From the NCBI GenBank assembly GCA_902590845.1, contig CACIYJ010000006.1, positions 1-49,297 of the forward strand: a stretch of 49,297 nucleotides of DNA, written 5' to 3'. Position numbers and translations under genes: made by a program. Below, piece after piece: positions 36,018 to 45,149 of the stretch. This DNA comes from an uncultured Pelagibacteraceae bacterium. Its GTDB lineage: Bacteria; Pseudomonadota; Alphaproteobacteria; Pelagibacterales; Pelagibacteraceae. Numbering within the stretch: position 1 is the stretch's first letter; every line of letters begins with the position of its first letter. The notes beneath the pieces were generated by a model, which did no database searches, had not been told where the DNA came from, and was given only the letters and a program-made list of their open reading frames with translations.

Positions 36018-36956
36018 ATGAAATTAGTTTCGATAGTTTTTTCATTTAGAAATGAAGAAAAAAATTTAAAAGAGCTTATTAGCAGGGTTGATACTGCATT
36101 TAAGAAAATAGAAAATTATAAGTATGAGCTAATTTTCGTAAATGATGACTCAAATGACAATTCTGAAAAAATTTTAGAAGAACTGCAAGAATCATATATG
36201 ATAAAAATTATCAATATGAGCAGAACTTTTGGAGTTGGACCATGTGTTCTTGCTGGTTTTAAACATTCTTCTGGTGATTGTGTAGTTTACTTAGACTCTG
36301 ATTTACAAGATCCACCTGAAGTAATACCAAAGCTTTTAACCGAATTTGAAAAAGGTCATGACGTTGTTCATACAGTTAGAGAAAAAAGACTTGGAGAAAG
36401 TGGTATAAAATTATTTTTTACCAAACTTGCTTACAAAACAATTAATAGACTTTCTGAAATTGATTTACCAATTGAAGCTGGAGATTTTAAATTAATTTCA
36501 AAAAGAGTTTTACAAAAAATATTATCTCAAAAAGAATTTAGACCTTATGTCAGGGGTTTATCAGTATGGGTAGGTTATAAACAAAGTTTTGTTTACTATA
36601 CTCGCGAAGCAAGAGCACATGGAAAATCTAAATTTTCATTATTCTCACAAGGACCAATCACTGAATTTATTAATGGAGTCACATCATATTCTTTAAAACC
36701 ATTGTATATTGGAATATTCTTAGGTTTTTTTTCACTTCTCTTTTCAGTCGTACTTATTGCTTATGCGTTTTATGCAAAATTTAATGATTTAGCTATACCT
36801 GGAACAACTGGGATTTTAATAGCTGTTTCTTTTTTTTCAGGAATTCTATTATTCACTCTTGGAATAATGGGAATTTATATTGCAAGAATTTTTGAACAAG
36901 CACGCGGAAGAGAAAAATATATAATCAAAGAAATAAAAGATTTTAAATCTAAATAA
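36018..36956 (+). CDS. Polyprenol-phosphate glycosyltransferase (GT2, DPM1/GtrB-like)
   Basis: The 312-residue enzyme has an N-terminal GT2 domain with VSIVFSFRNEEKNLKELI, FVNDDSNDNSEKI and the acidic motif YLDSDLQDPPE, then GKSKFSLFSQG, typical of DPM1/GtrB/ArnC. Two C-terminal membrane segments (about 230-255 and 262-290) follow. These enzymes load a sugar onto polyprenol phosphate as donor for a membrane GT-C transferase acting outside the cytoplasmic membrane. A possible partner is the convergent membrane protein just downstream. The sugar cannot be identified. Confidence 0.87.
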   Translation: MKLVSIVFSFRNEEKNLKELISRVDTAFKKIENYKYELIFVNDDSNDNSEKILEELQESYMIKIINMSRTFGVGPCVLAGFKHSSGDCVVYLDSDLQDPPEVIPKLLTEFEKGHDVVHTVREKRLGESGIKLFFTKLAYKTINRLSEIDLPIEAGDFKLISKRVLQKILSQKEFRPYVRGLSVWVGYKQSFVYYTREARAHGKSKFSLFSQGPITEFINGVTSYSLKPLYIGIFLGFFSLLFSVVLIAYAFYAKFNDLAIPGTTGILIAVSFFSGILLFTLGIMGIYIARIFEQARGREKYIIKEIKDFKSK

Positions 36957-38313
36957 TATAATTTCTCATTATTATTGAGCCAGACAACATAAAAACATAA
37001 AAAAATAGAAAAAGATAAGAAGTTTTTTTATCAAAAATAACAATATCTTTTTTAAAATCTAAAATTGTTAATATTATAATATAAAATATTGGATCAACGT
37101 AGGATTGATAGGTTACAGAAGTTAAATTATATACTAGCAAGAAAGATAATAAAATTATTAGATTTTTTGAAGTTTTTTTAACAAGCAAGAAGATTATCCC
37201 AATAAACAATAAGTTTATCAGAAAATAAACATATTTAATTATGTTCCAATCAAAATTCAATTTAATTGAAATTATTCCTAGTAATTTTGAGATAATTCCA
37301 CTACCAAAAGTTATTGGTTCTACTGGAAGGGTAAAAAACGAGAATATAGCCAAGGCAAAAATTAAGATAAGATCAATTTGCTTAAAATTAATTTTTTTCC
37401 AAAAATTTACTCTAAAAAAATTTGATATAAAAATTAAAGCAAAATATATACCAATAGTAGAAATAAAAATATTAGTTCCTTGAGTATATTTTGAGACTCT
37501 AAATTGGCTTTCAAATGGGACAAGCCCACCCCAAGAAATAAATAAATAAATTGTTGGCAGAAATAACAAAAAATTTAGAAAACTAAATATCAGAAAGAAA
37601 ACTAGATTATTCCTTCTGATTAAATCAAAATATATTAAAGCTACCAAGAAAAAAGCTTTCTGATCCGTATAAAATGCACAATAGGCTGAAAAAATGCTTA
37701 AACTTGAAAAAAAGTATAATTCAAATTTATTGTTATTATTTTTTTTAATTAAGAAAAAATAAAAGAATAAAGACAGTATTACAAAAAAAATTTTTAAATT
37801 TTCACTGCTAGGCCAATAAGCATTTGTTCTAAAATACGGACTTATTAAAATTATAGAAGTAAATAGAGCGATATGAATTTTATTTAATTTTTCTAAAATA
37901 ATAAGTTTTAAAGTGTAGTAAAATAAAAAAGGTATAATTATTGAAAAAGAAAACCAGAATAATCTTAAATTCTCAAGATCGTTATTAAATGGGATAAATT
38001 TATTAATGATATAAAAAAGTGGCGTTCTAGATGATTCATACAAAGCACTATTTAAAGCAATATTTAGATCGTTATTTATAAAAAGTTGGATTGTGCCCCA
38101 TTCATGGTTGATATAATCAATTTTACCACCACCTGCACTATCTTCATTTAAATAAAATCCAAGCGCGTAAGAAAATATTATTATTGATATAAGGATTATT
38201 AAGCTTTGATTATTTTTTTTAATTTTATACATTTCCTCAATCAATTTGAAAAGTGAATTTAATATTCTATATTTCTTACATTTAAGTTTACACAATAATG
38301 TTATATAAACCAT
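36949..38313 (-). CDS. Polytopic membrane protein, possible GT-C-type glycosyltransferase
   Basis: The 454-residue product is highly hydrophobic, with roughly 10-12 membrane segments, and has no signature I can name with certainty. After the first membrane helix comes EDSAGGGKIDYINHEW, and later SRTPLFYII and SPYFRTNAYWPSSENL; an acidic first loop and helices of this pattern fit GT-C glycosyltransferases that use lipid-linked sugars. That agrees with the neighbouring polyprenol-phosphate GT2, but it is inference. A shorter start (ATG at 38232, 427 residues) is plausible because the first 27 residues are basic and not conserved-looking. The stop overlaps the GT2 gene by 8 bases. It could instead be an O-antigen polymerase-like protein. 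Confidence 0.6.
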   Translation of the reverse strand: MVYITLLCKLKCKKYRILNSLFKLIEEMYKIKKNNQSLIILISIIIFSYALGFYLNEDSAGGGKIDYINHEWGTIQLFINNDLNIALNSALYESSRTPLFYIINKFIPFNNDLENLRLFWFSFSIIIPFLFYYTLKLIILEKLNKIHIALFTSIILISPYFRTNAYWPSSENLKIFFVILSLFFYFFLIKKNNNNKFELYFFSSLSIFSAYCAFYTDQKAFFLVALIYFDLIRRNNLVFFLIFSFLNFLLFLPTIYLFISWGGLVPFESQFRVSKYTQGTNIFISTIGIYFALIFISNFFRVNFWKKINFKQIDLILIFALAIFSFFTLPVEPITFGSGIISKLLGIISIKLNFDWNIIKYVYFLINLLFIGIIFLLVKKTSKNLIILLSFLLVYNLTSVTYQSYVDPIFYIIILTILDFKKDIVIFDKKTSYLFLFFYVFMLSGSIIMRNYII

Positions 38314-38328
38314 TAAAAATTAATAATT

Positions 38329-38413
38329 GGGCAAGTGGCGGAATTGGTATACGCGCTGGTCTTAGAAACCAGTGCCGCAAGGCTTAAGAGTTCGAGTCTC
38401 TTCTTGCCCACCA
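38329..38413 (+). tRNA. tRNA-Leu (anticodon UAG)
   Basis: The cloverleaf is complete: acceptor GGGCAAG pairs with CTTGCCC, the anticodon arm is CTGGT-CTTAGAA-ACCAG giving anticodon TAG (reads CUN), a long variable arm follows (GCCGCAAGGC), and the T arm has GAGTTCGAGTCTC. CCA is encoded. At 85 bases it is a class II tRNA, as expected for Leu. The tig start codon is only 6 bases further on, so both are probably on one transcript. Confidence 0.97.
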
Positions 38414-38419
38414 AAAAAT

Positions 38420-39793
38420 ATGAAAACAGAAGTACAATCAAAGAAAGGTCTTAGAACAATTCTATCAGTATTTGTTGATAAAAAAACAATACAGAAAAAG
38501 ATGGACGAGAGACTTAATGAATTACAAAAAGAGGTTTCATTAAAAGGATTTAGAACAGGGAAAGTTCCTACCTCGGTAATTAAAAGTCAATTTGGAAAAT
38601 CTATTTATGGAGAAGTGATAGATAAAATTCTAAGGGAAACTTCTACAAAAGCTATTGAAGAAAAAAAAATAAAAGTTGCTGGCCAACCGAAGATAGATTT
38701 AAAAACTTTTGGAGAAGGAAAAGATTTAAATTATGAATTACAAATAGACTCATTGCCAGATATTGCGCTTAAATCTTTCGATAAATATAAGGCTATTGAA
38801 TACAAAGTTAAAATTGAAGAAAAAATAATTAATGAAAAACTAAATGAGTTATCAATTCAAAACAAACAATTTGAAGATAAAAGAGAAGGTGAAAAAGCAA
38901 AAATTGGCGATCAAGTTGTTTTTGATTACTCTGCTACACTTGATGGAAATAAATTTGAAGGCAGTGAAGGAAAGGGTGTTCAATTAGAACTCGGAAAAGA
39001 TTTATTTTTAAAAGGTTTTGATGAACAATTAGTTGGTGTTAAGAAAAATGATTTAAAAAATTTAGACGCAGTATTGCCAGCTAATCATCCAAAAAAAGAA
39101 TTAGCAAATAAAAAAACAAAATTTGAATGCAAGATTTTAAATGTAAAAGAAGCTAAAGAAAATAAAATTGATGATAATTTTGCTAAAATCATGGGAGTTA
39201 AAAATTTAAATGATTTAAAAAAATTAATTGAAAATCAAATTTCTAGCCAATATTCACAAGCCTTAAACTCAATTACAAAAAAAGAGATATTGGATCAAAT
39301 AGAAAAAAATCATGAGTTAAATCTTCCTAAAAACTTAATAGATCAAGAAATTTTAACAATGACAAAAAGTTTAAAAGAAGAAGAAAAAGAAAAACATAAA
39401 GCTAATAATGAAAAAATTGCAAAGTCTAGAATTAAATTAGGTTTACTGCTTAATGAATATGGAGAAAAGAATAATCTAAAAGTTTCTGATGATGAGGTGA
39501 GAGCTGAAATTCAAAAGCAAATAAAAGGAATGCCTGGACAGGAAAAGATGGTGCTTGATTATTATCAAAAAAATCCTAGCGCATCTCAAAGTTTAAAAGG
39601 TTCAATTTATGAAGAAAAAATTATTACTTTGATCAAATCAAAAATTAAACTTGAGATTAGAAATATTAACACAAAAGAAGCTGAGAAAATTATATCTGAA
39701 TTTAATAAAGCAAATCTTGACCAAGGTAATACAAAAGAAACTCAATCTTCCAATAAAAATAAAGCAAAATCAAAAAAAATTAGTAAAAAGTAA
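38420..39793 (+). CDS. tig: Trigger factor
   Basis: Trigger factor is the ribosome-bound chaperone and prolyl isomerase that meets nascent chains. The product has 457 residues from the ATG at 38420; the frame stays open into the tRNA gene, but translation cannot sensibly start there. The ribosome-binding tail segment [14 protein letters not shown] (like GFRxGKVP) is at about residues 35-48. The FKBP-type domain spans about 145-245 ([39 protein letters not shown]), followed by the helical C-terminal chaperone domain and a Lys/Ser-rich tail. It heads tig-clpP-clpX-lon. Only AAAAAT separates it from tRNA-Leu, so no Shine-Dalgarno is possible in a processed transcript. Confidence 0.96.
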   Translation: MKTEVQSKKGLRTILSVFVDKKTIQKKMDERLNELQKEVSLKGFRTGKVPTSVIKSQFGKSIYGEVIDKILRETSTKAIEEKKIKVAGQPKIDLKTFGEGKDLNYELQIDSLPDIALKSFDKYKAIEYKVKIEEKIINEKLNELSIQNKQFEDKREGEKAKIGDQVVFDYSATLDGNKFEGSEGKGVQLELGKDLFLKGFDEQLVGVKKNDLKNLDAVLPANHPKKELANKKTKFECKILNVKEAKENKIDDNFAKIMGVKNLNDLKKLIENQISSQYSQALNSITKKEILDQIEKNHELNLPKNLIDQEILTMTKSLKEEEKEKHKANNEKIAKSRIKLGLLLNEYGEKNNLKVSDDEVRAEIQKQIKGMPGQEKMVLDYYQKNPSASQSLKGSIYEEKIITLIKSKIKLEIRNINTKEAEKIISEFNKANLDQGNTKETQSSNKNKAKSKKISKK

Positions 39794-39816
39794 CCAATAG
39801 TTGTATAAGTCGTTCT

Positions 39817-40428
39817 ATGAGTCGCGATTACGAAGAACAAATGAATAGTCTTATCCCTATGGTTGTTGAACAAACAAGCAAAGGAGAAAGAGCATATGAT
39901 ATATATTCAAGACTTTTAAAAGAAAGAATAGTTTTTTTAGTTGGACCGGTAAACGATTCAGTCGCATCCTTAGTAACCGCTCAGCTTTTATTTTTAGAGT
40001 CTGAAAATCCTAAAAAAGAGATTAATTTTTATATTAATAGCCCAGGAGGGCTAGTTACTGCTGGACTTGGCATTTATGATACTATGCAATATATTAATTC
40101 ACCTGTTTCTACTTTATGTATTGGGCAGGCGTCTTCAATGGGTTCTTTTTTATTAGCAGCAGGAGAGAAGGGTAAAAGGTATTCATTACCAAATTCAAGA
40201 ATTATGGTACATCAACCATCCGCAGGATTTCAAGGACAGGCAACCGACATACAAATTCACGCTAAAGAGATTCTTTCTTTAAAAGACAGACTCAACAAAA
40301 TATACTCTAAACACACAGGCAAATCAGTTGATGAAATTGCCAAGGCTTTAGAACGAGATAATTTTATGACAGCAGATGATGCTAAGAAATTTGGTTTGAT
40401 TGACTCTGTTGTGGAAAAAAGAAAGTAA
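39817..40428 (+). CDS. clpP: ATP-dependent Clp protease proteolytic subunit
   Basis: ClpP is the tetradecameric serine protease that works with ClpX or ClpA. In this 203-residue protein the catalytic triad is Ser107 (GQASSMGS), His132 (MVHQPSAG) and Asp181 (ERDN). The N-terminus ([20 protein letters not shown]) and the IGF-contact hydrophobic residues are standard, and there is no sign of inactivation. The gene lies 23 bases after tig and 79 before clpX. Confidence 0.98.
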   Translation: MSRDYEEQMNSLIPMVVEQTSKGERAYDIYSRLLKERIVFLVGPVNDSVASLVTAQLLFLESENPKKEINFYINSPGGLVTAGLGIYDTMQYINSPVSTLCIGQASSMGSFLLAAGEKGKRYSLPNSRIMVHQPSAGFQGQATDIQIHAKEILSLKDRLNKIYSKHTGKSVDEIAKALERDNFMTADDAKKFGLIDSVVEKRK

Positions 40429-40461
40429 AGCACAATATATAGGTTTACTTACAACTTCAGC

Positions 40462-40490
40462 TTGATAAGAATATTTGAGACATTTATTAT
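40462..40490 (+). promoter_or_regulatory. Probable sigma-70-type promoter for clpX
   Basis: TTGATA (40462-40467) and TATTAT (40485-40490) are separated by exactly 17 bases, each matching 5 of 6 consensus bases. Transcription would start about 10 bases before the clpX ATG at 40508, giving a very short leader. It lies in the 79-base clpP-clpX gap. Confidence 0.5.
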
Positions 40491-40507
40491 ATATCTATTG
40501 ATTCGTT

Positions 40508-41761
40508 ATGACTGAAAAAAATAATAAAAATATTCTTTACTGTTCTTTTTGTGGAAAAAGCCAACACGAAGTTAGAAAACTTATCGCAGGTCCAACTGTA
40601 TTTATTTGCGATGAGTGTGTCGAACTTTGTATGGACATTATCAAAGAAGAAAACAAAAGCTCATTAGTAAAACATCAAGACGGAGTTCCTACTCCTAAAG
40701 AAATATGCAATGTTTTGGATGACTATGTGATAGGTCAAAAATTTGCTAAAGAAATTTTATCTGTGGCTGTTCATAATCATTATAAAAGATTAAACCATGA
40801 AACAAAAAACAACAAAGATATAGAATTATCAAAATCAAATATACTTTTGGTCGGACCAACTGGTTGTGGTAAAACTTTATTAGCTCAAACTCTTGCAAGA
40901 ATTTTAGATGTTCCATTTACAATGGCTGACGCAACAACATTAACAGAAGCAGGTTATGTTGGTGAAGATGTAGAGAATATTATTTTAAAACTTTTACAAT
41001 CCGCAGATTACAATGTTGAAAAAGCTCAAAGAGGAATTGTTTATATTGATGAAGTAGATAAAATTAGTAGAAAATCAGAGAATCCATCAATAACTAGAGA
41101 TGTTTCTGGTGAGGGAGTGCAACAAGCTTTACTTAAGATTATGGAAGGAACTATTGCAAGTGTTCCTCCTCAAGGAGGACGAAAACATCCTCAACAAGAA
41201 TTTTTACAAGTTGATACAACAAACATATTATTTATCTGTGGCGGCGCATTTGCAGGACTTGATAAATTGGTTGATAGTAGAGGAAAAGGAAGTTCCATAG
41301 GTTTTGGTGCTAAAGTTCAAGATTATAAAGAACGATCATTATCAGAAATTATGAAACAACTAGAACCGGAGGATTTAATAAAGTATGGATTAATCCCAGA
41401 ATTTATTGGAAGAATGCCAATTATTGCAACATTAAATGATCTTGATGAAAAATCATTAGTAAAAATTTTAAAAGAACCAAAAAATTCTTTGATAAAACAA
41501 TATCAAAGATTGTTTGAATTTGAAAATGTTGAATTAGAATTTAAAGATGAGGCAATTTCAGAAATTGCTAAAAAAGCAATTTCCAAAAAAACTGGCGCTA
41601 GAGGCTTAAGATCAATTTTAGAAAATATCCTTTTAAAAACAATGTTTGAATTACCTGATATGGAAGACATAATAAAGGTTACGGTTGACAAACCATCAGT
41701 TAAAGGAGTCTCCGAGCCGATTATTACATACGGGAAAAAACAATCAACATCTGTAGCTTAA
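40508..41761 (+). CDS. clpX: ATP-dependent Clp protease ATP-binding subunit ClpX
   Basis: ClpX (417 residues) unfolds substrates and feeds them to ClpP. The N-terminal zinc domain has four cysteines (YCSFCGKS and [10 protein letters not shown]). The AAA+ core has Walker [13 protein letters not shown], the pore loop GYVGEDVEN, Walker [10 protein letters not shown], sensor region [12 protein letters not shown], and the ClpP-binding IGF loop in [11 protein letters not shown]. The C-terminal domain has [12 protein letters not shown] with the sensor-2 Arg. All parts are intact. Confidence 0.98.
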   Translation: MTEKNNKNILYCSFCGKSQHEVRKLIAGPTVFICDECVELCMDIIKEENKSSLVKHQDGVPTPKEICNVLDDYVIGQKFAKEILSVAVHNHYKRLNHETKNNKDIELSKSNILLVGPTGCGKTLLAQTLARILDVPFTMADATTLTEAGYVGEDVENIILKLLQSADYNVEKAQRGIVYIDEVDKISRKSENPSITRDVSGEGVQQALLKIMEGTIASVPPQGGRKHPQQEFLQVDTTNILFICGGAFAGLDKLVDSRGKGSSIGFGAKVQDYKERSLSEIMKQLEPEDLIKYGLIPEFIGRMPIIATLNDLDEKSLVKILKEPKNSLIKQYQRLFEFENVELEFKDEAISEIAKKAISKKTGARGLRSILENILLKTMFELPDMEDIIKVTVDKPSVKGVSEPIITYGKKQSTSVA

Positions 41762-41774
41762 TTATAATTTGTTT

Positions 41775-41805
41775 CTTGAAATTAACATATTAATTGCCAT
41801 ATAAC
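41775..41805 (+). promoter_or_regulatory. Probable lon promoter, sigma-32-like features
   Basis: TTGAAA (41776-41781) and TATAAC (41800-41805) are 18 bases apart, and transcription would begin at or just before the lon ATG at 41812. The same region reads CTTGAA (from 41775) and CCATAT (41797-41802), which resembles heat-shock promoters of the CTTG...CCAT type. Whether sigma-70 or RpoH uses it cannot be decided from sequence. Confidence 0.4.
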
Positions 41806-41811
41806 TTAATA

Positions 41812-44199
41812 ATGAAAGCTTCTTATATTAAACCTCTCTTGCCTTTAAGGGATATAGTAATATTTCCATCAATGGTAGTTCCGTTATTTGTTGGAAGAGA
41901 AAAATCAATAAAAGCTTTACAAGAAGTAATGAAATCAGACAAATCAATTGTCTTAGTAACACAAAAGAACTCTGAAATAGATGATCCAGAAGATAAAGAT
42001 CTTTTTAGCTATGGTTGTTTAAGCAAGATCCTTCAACTTTTAAAATTACCAGATGGTACAGTTAAAGTATTGGTGGAGGGCGAAAAAAGAGTTAAAATAT
42101 TAAAATACAACAACAAAGACGATAGATTCTTAACTTGTGAAGTTGAGGCTGTAGAAGATCAAAATGTTTCAAAAGATCTAGATACTTTTGCTACAAGTCT
42201 AGTAAAAAAATATGAAAAATTATTAGTATTAAATAAAAAAGATTTTAATGACGCCACAAATATTCTGCATAATTTAAAAAATGCTTCGCAAATTGCAAAT
42301 AATATTTCATCAAATTTAAGTATTACAATTTTCCAAAAACAAGAATTGTTAGAAATTATAGACTTGAAAAAAAAATTAGAGAAAATTCATACAATTATTG
42401 AAAAGGAAACTAGCGTTCTTTCAGTTGAGAAAAAAATTAGAGGTAGAGTAAAAAATCAAATGGAAAAAACCCAACGAGAATATTATTTGAACGAACAGTT
42501 AAAAGCTATCCAAAAAGAACTTGGAGAAATTGATGAAGGTAAAGATGAATTAACAAGTATTTCAAAAGCTATTGCTAATGCAAAAATGCCAAAACTAGCT
42601 AAAGAAAAATGTTTATCTGAATTAAAGAAATTAAAATCTATGAGTCCAATGTCGGCTGAAGCCACTGTGGTTAGAAATTATTTGGATTGGATGACAGAAT
42701 TACCTTGGTCTAATAAATCAAAGATAAATACGGATTTAAAAAATGCACAGAAAATATTAGATGAAGATCATTATGGTTTGGAAAAAGTCAAAGAAAGAAT
42801 AATTGAATTTCTAGCTGTTCAAAAAAGAATTCAAAAAATGAAAGGTCCTATTTTATGTTTAGTGGGGCCACCAGGTGTTGGAAAAACATCTTTAGGTAAA
42901 TCAATAGCAAGAGCTACAAACAGAAAGTTTATAAGAATTTCACTTGGAGGAATTAGAGATGAAGCAGAAATTAGAGGACACCGAAGAACTTACATAGGTT
43001 CTTTGCCTGGAAAGATCATACAAATGATGAAAAAAGCAGGAACTAAAAATCCACTTTTTTTATTAGATGAGATTGATAAAGTTGGAAATGATTATAGAGG
43101 TGATCCTTCTTCTGCATTATTAGAAGCACTTGATCCAGAACAAAATAAAGAATTTAACGACCATTATTTAGAAGTCGATTATGATTTATCTGATGTTATG
43201 TTTGTAACAACTGCAAATACATTAAACATCTTACCTCCTCTACTTGATAGAATGGAATTAATCAGATTATCTGGATATACGGAAGACGAAAAAGTAAATA
43301 TATCTCAAAATTTTTTAATTCCAAAACAAAGCGAGAATAATGGATTAAAAAAAGATGAATGGAACATTGATGAGAAAGTTAATCGAAAAATTATAAGAAA
43401 TTATACTAGAGAGTCAGGAGTTAGAAACCTAGAAAGAGAAATATCTAAAATTGCAAGAAAGCTTGTTAAAAAAATAGATAATAAGGAAAAAATTAATAAT
43501 CCTGTAAAAGAAGAAGATATTAAAGATCTATTAGGAGTGCAGAAATTTAATTATGGAGAAATAGAGGATACAAATAGGGTAGGAGTGGTGACAGGACTCG
43601 CATGGACTGAAGTAGGTGGAGAAATTTTGAAAATAGAGTCCGCAGTGATGCCAGGTAAAGGTAAAATGCAAATTACAGGAAAATTAGGCGATGTTATGCA
43701 AGAGTCTGTTAAAGCAGCCAAATCATATATTAGATCTAAAAGTTTAGAGTATGGAATTATACCTCCAATATTTGATAAAAAAGATTTTCATATACATGTT
43801 CCCGAAGGAGCAACTCCTAAAGACGGGCCTTCAGCCGGAATAGGAATGGTCACTTCAATAATTTCAGCTATCACAGAAATACCAGTTGATAAAACAGTTG
43901 CAATGACCGGTGAGATTACTTTGAGAGGGATTATTCTTCCTATTGGAGGATTAAAAGAAAAATTATTGGCAGCTCATAGAGCAGGAATTAAAAAAGTATT
44001 AATACCTATGGAAAATAAAAAAGATTTAGTTGAAGTTCCGAAAACTATATTAGAGACAATGGAAGTTATTCCTGTAAAAAATGTAGATGAAGTTTTAAAA
44101 GTTGCTTTGATTAAACCTTTAAAACGGGTTGAATGGGTTGAAGTAGACCAAATTGCAGAAAAAAACAAAGCTAAAAAAGAAGAATTAAGCACACATTAA
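41812..44199 (+). CDS. lon: ATP-dependent protease Lon
   Basis: Lon (795 residues from the ATG at 41812; an in-frame TTG at 41794 is less likely) degrades misfolded and regulatory proteins. The N-terminal LAN domain begins LPLRDIVIFPSMVVPLFVGR. The AAA+ domain has Walker A GPPGVGKTSLGKSIA, GHRRTYIGSLPGKIIQ and Walker B PLFLLDEIDK. The protease domain has the Ser-Lys dyad S674 (KDGPSAGIGM) and K717 (GGLKEKLLAAHRAG). It is full length with no odd residues. It ends 6 bases before the stop of the convergent GT17-like gene. Confidence 0.98.
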   Translation: MKASYIKPLLPLRDIVIFPSMVVPLFVGREKSIKALQEVMKSDKSIVLVTQKNSEIDDPEDKDLFSYGCLSKILQLLKLPDGTVKVLVEGEKRVKILKYNNKDDRFLTCEVEAVEDQNVSKDLDTFATSLVKKYEKLLVLNKKDFNDATNILHNLKNASQIANNISSNLSITIFQKQELLEIIDLKKKLEKIHTIIEKETSVLSVEKKIRGRVKNQMEKTQREYYLNEQLKAIQKELGEIDEGKDELTSISKAIANAKMPKLAKEKCLSELKKLKSMSPMSAEATVVRNYLDWMTELPWSNKSKINTDLKNAQKILDEDHYGLEKVKERIIEFLAVQKRIQKMKGPILCLVGPPGVGKTSLGKSIARATNRKFIRISLGGIRDEAEIRGHRRTYIGSLPGKIIQMMKKAGTKNPLFLLDEIDKVGNDYRGDPSSALLEALDPEQNKEFNDHYLEVDYDLSDVMFVTTANTLNILPPLLDRMELIRLSGYTEDEKVNISQNFLIPKQSENNGLKKDEWNIDEKVNRKIIRNYTRESGVRNLEREISKIARKLVKKIDNKEKINNPVKEEDIKDLLGVQKFNYGEIEDTNRVGVVTGLAWTEVGGEILKIESAVMPGKGKMQITGKLGDVMQESVKAAKSYIRSKSLEYGIIPPIFDKKDFHIHVPEGATPKDGPSAGIGMVTSIISAITEIPVDKTVAMTGEITLRGIILPIGGLKEKLLAAHRAGIKKVLIPMENKKDLVEVPKTILETMEVIPVKNVDEVLKVALIKPLKRVEWVEVDQIAEKNKAKKEELSTH

Positions 44200-44205
44200 T
44201 AATTT

Positions 44206-45099
44206 TCAATCAAGCCAGTTTTTATATTTTTCTAAATTCGAGGAAATATATGATGGTAAAAAACTGTTTTGTATTCTTTTTAATCTAGACTTTCCTGACC
44301 ATTTATAGTCTTTTTGATCAACATTGTGATCGTATACTACTCTTTTTTCAGCCATAAATTTTTTAATATCACTAATTTTTAAACCACTTTTTTCAAACTC
44401 ATAATGATGTGCAAAATTTAAAAGTTTTTTTTCTAAATCTTCAGGTGTCTTTAAATAAGTAAAATGCCAACCACCATTTTTAACAAAAAATAAATCGGTA
44501 TATTTTTTTTTTGAAAACAAAAGATCAAATCTCCAGCTAGGATATTTTTTTGCTTTAATATTTCTTAACCATTGTGGTGAGATTAGATATTTTTTTTTAC
44601 ATGCTTTTGTTCCATACCAGGAGCAATTTTTATAAACTAAATTTAATTTGTAATAAAACATCTTTTGTTCAAAGATAATAATTTTATTTTTAATTTCTGA
44701 TAAATCTAATTTTGATAGATTTGGTATTTCATCTAAATCACTTATTAGCACCATATCATCTTCTTCTGCATCATTTAGTCCTTTGATTAAATTTTCTCTC
44801 TGAAAATAATCCCTAGCCATTCCATTTAAAATTAATTTCTCTCCTTTTTTAAGTTCAGGCTCATTTTTAACAAGTTTCAGAAGATTATCAGGAGGCTGAT
44901 CAACAACTAAATAATCAATCTTATCTTTGAATTTTTTAAAATTATTAATATTAAAATTTAATTTTTTTTTAGCCCCATTATGAGTATAAGTGGCCTCAGT
45001 TATTACAAATTTTTTAACATATTGATTTAAAACATTAAGCCTGATATCCAATAGAAGGTCTTCATCAAAATATTGGAAGCAATCGTAGATATTCATCAT
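44206..45099 (-). CDS. GT17-like glycosyltransferase
   Basis: The 297-residue protein resembles the glycosyltransferase family 17 fold (named for the eukaryotic beta-1,4-mannosyl-glycoprotein GlcNAc transferase). It begins with IYDCFQYFDEDLLLDIRLNV. FVITEATYTHNGAKKKL, ARDYFQRENLIKGL and the acidic motif MVLISDLDEIPN (metal-binding DxD type) follow, with GGWHFTYLKTPEDLEKKL in the second half. Bacterial members are usually in surface-polysaccharide loci; the acceptor is unknown. It is cytoplasmic or peripheral, with no membrane segment. It is divergent from the fused SDR gene and sits where lon and nuo are otherwise close. Confidence 0.8.
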   Translation of the reverse strand: MMNIYDCFQYFDEDLLLDIRLNVLNQYVKKFVITEATYTHNGAKKKLNFNINNFKKFKDKIDYLVVDQPPDNLLKLVKNEPELKKGEKLILNGMARDYFQRENLIKGLNDAEEDDMVLISDLDEIPNLSKLDLSEIKNKIIIFEQKMFYYKLNLVYKNCSWYGTKACKKKYLISPQWLRNIKAKKYPSWRFDLLFSKKKYTDLFFVKNGGWHFTYLKTPEDLEKKLLNFAHHYEFEKSGLKISDIKKFMAEKRVVYDHNVDQKDYKWSGKSRLKRIQNSFLPSYISSNLEKYKNWLD

Positions 45100-45149
45100 A
45101 ATTGAGTTATAATAAAATTTAATATAAGTAAATGTAAATAGACAATTAT

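Noticed and set aside
38372-38419. Extended N-terminus of trigger factor reading back into the tRNA
   Set aside because: The in-frame extension lies inside the tRNA-Leu gene; the ATG at 38420 gives the normal trigger factor start.
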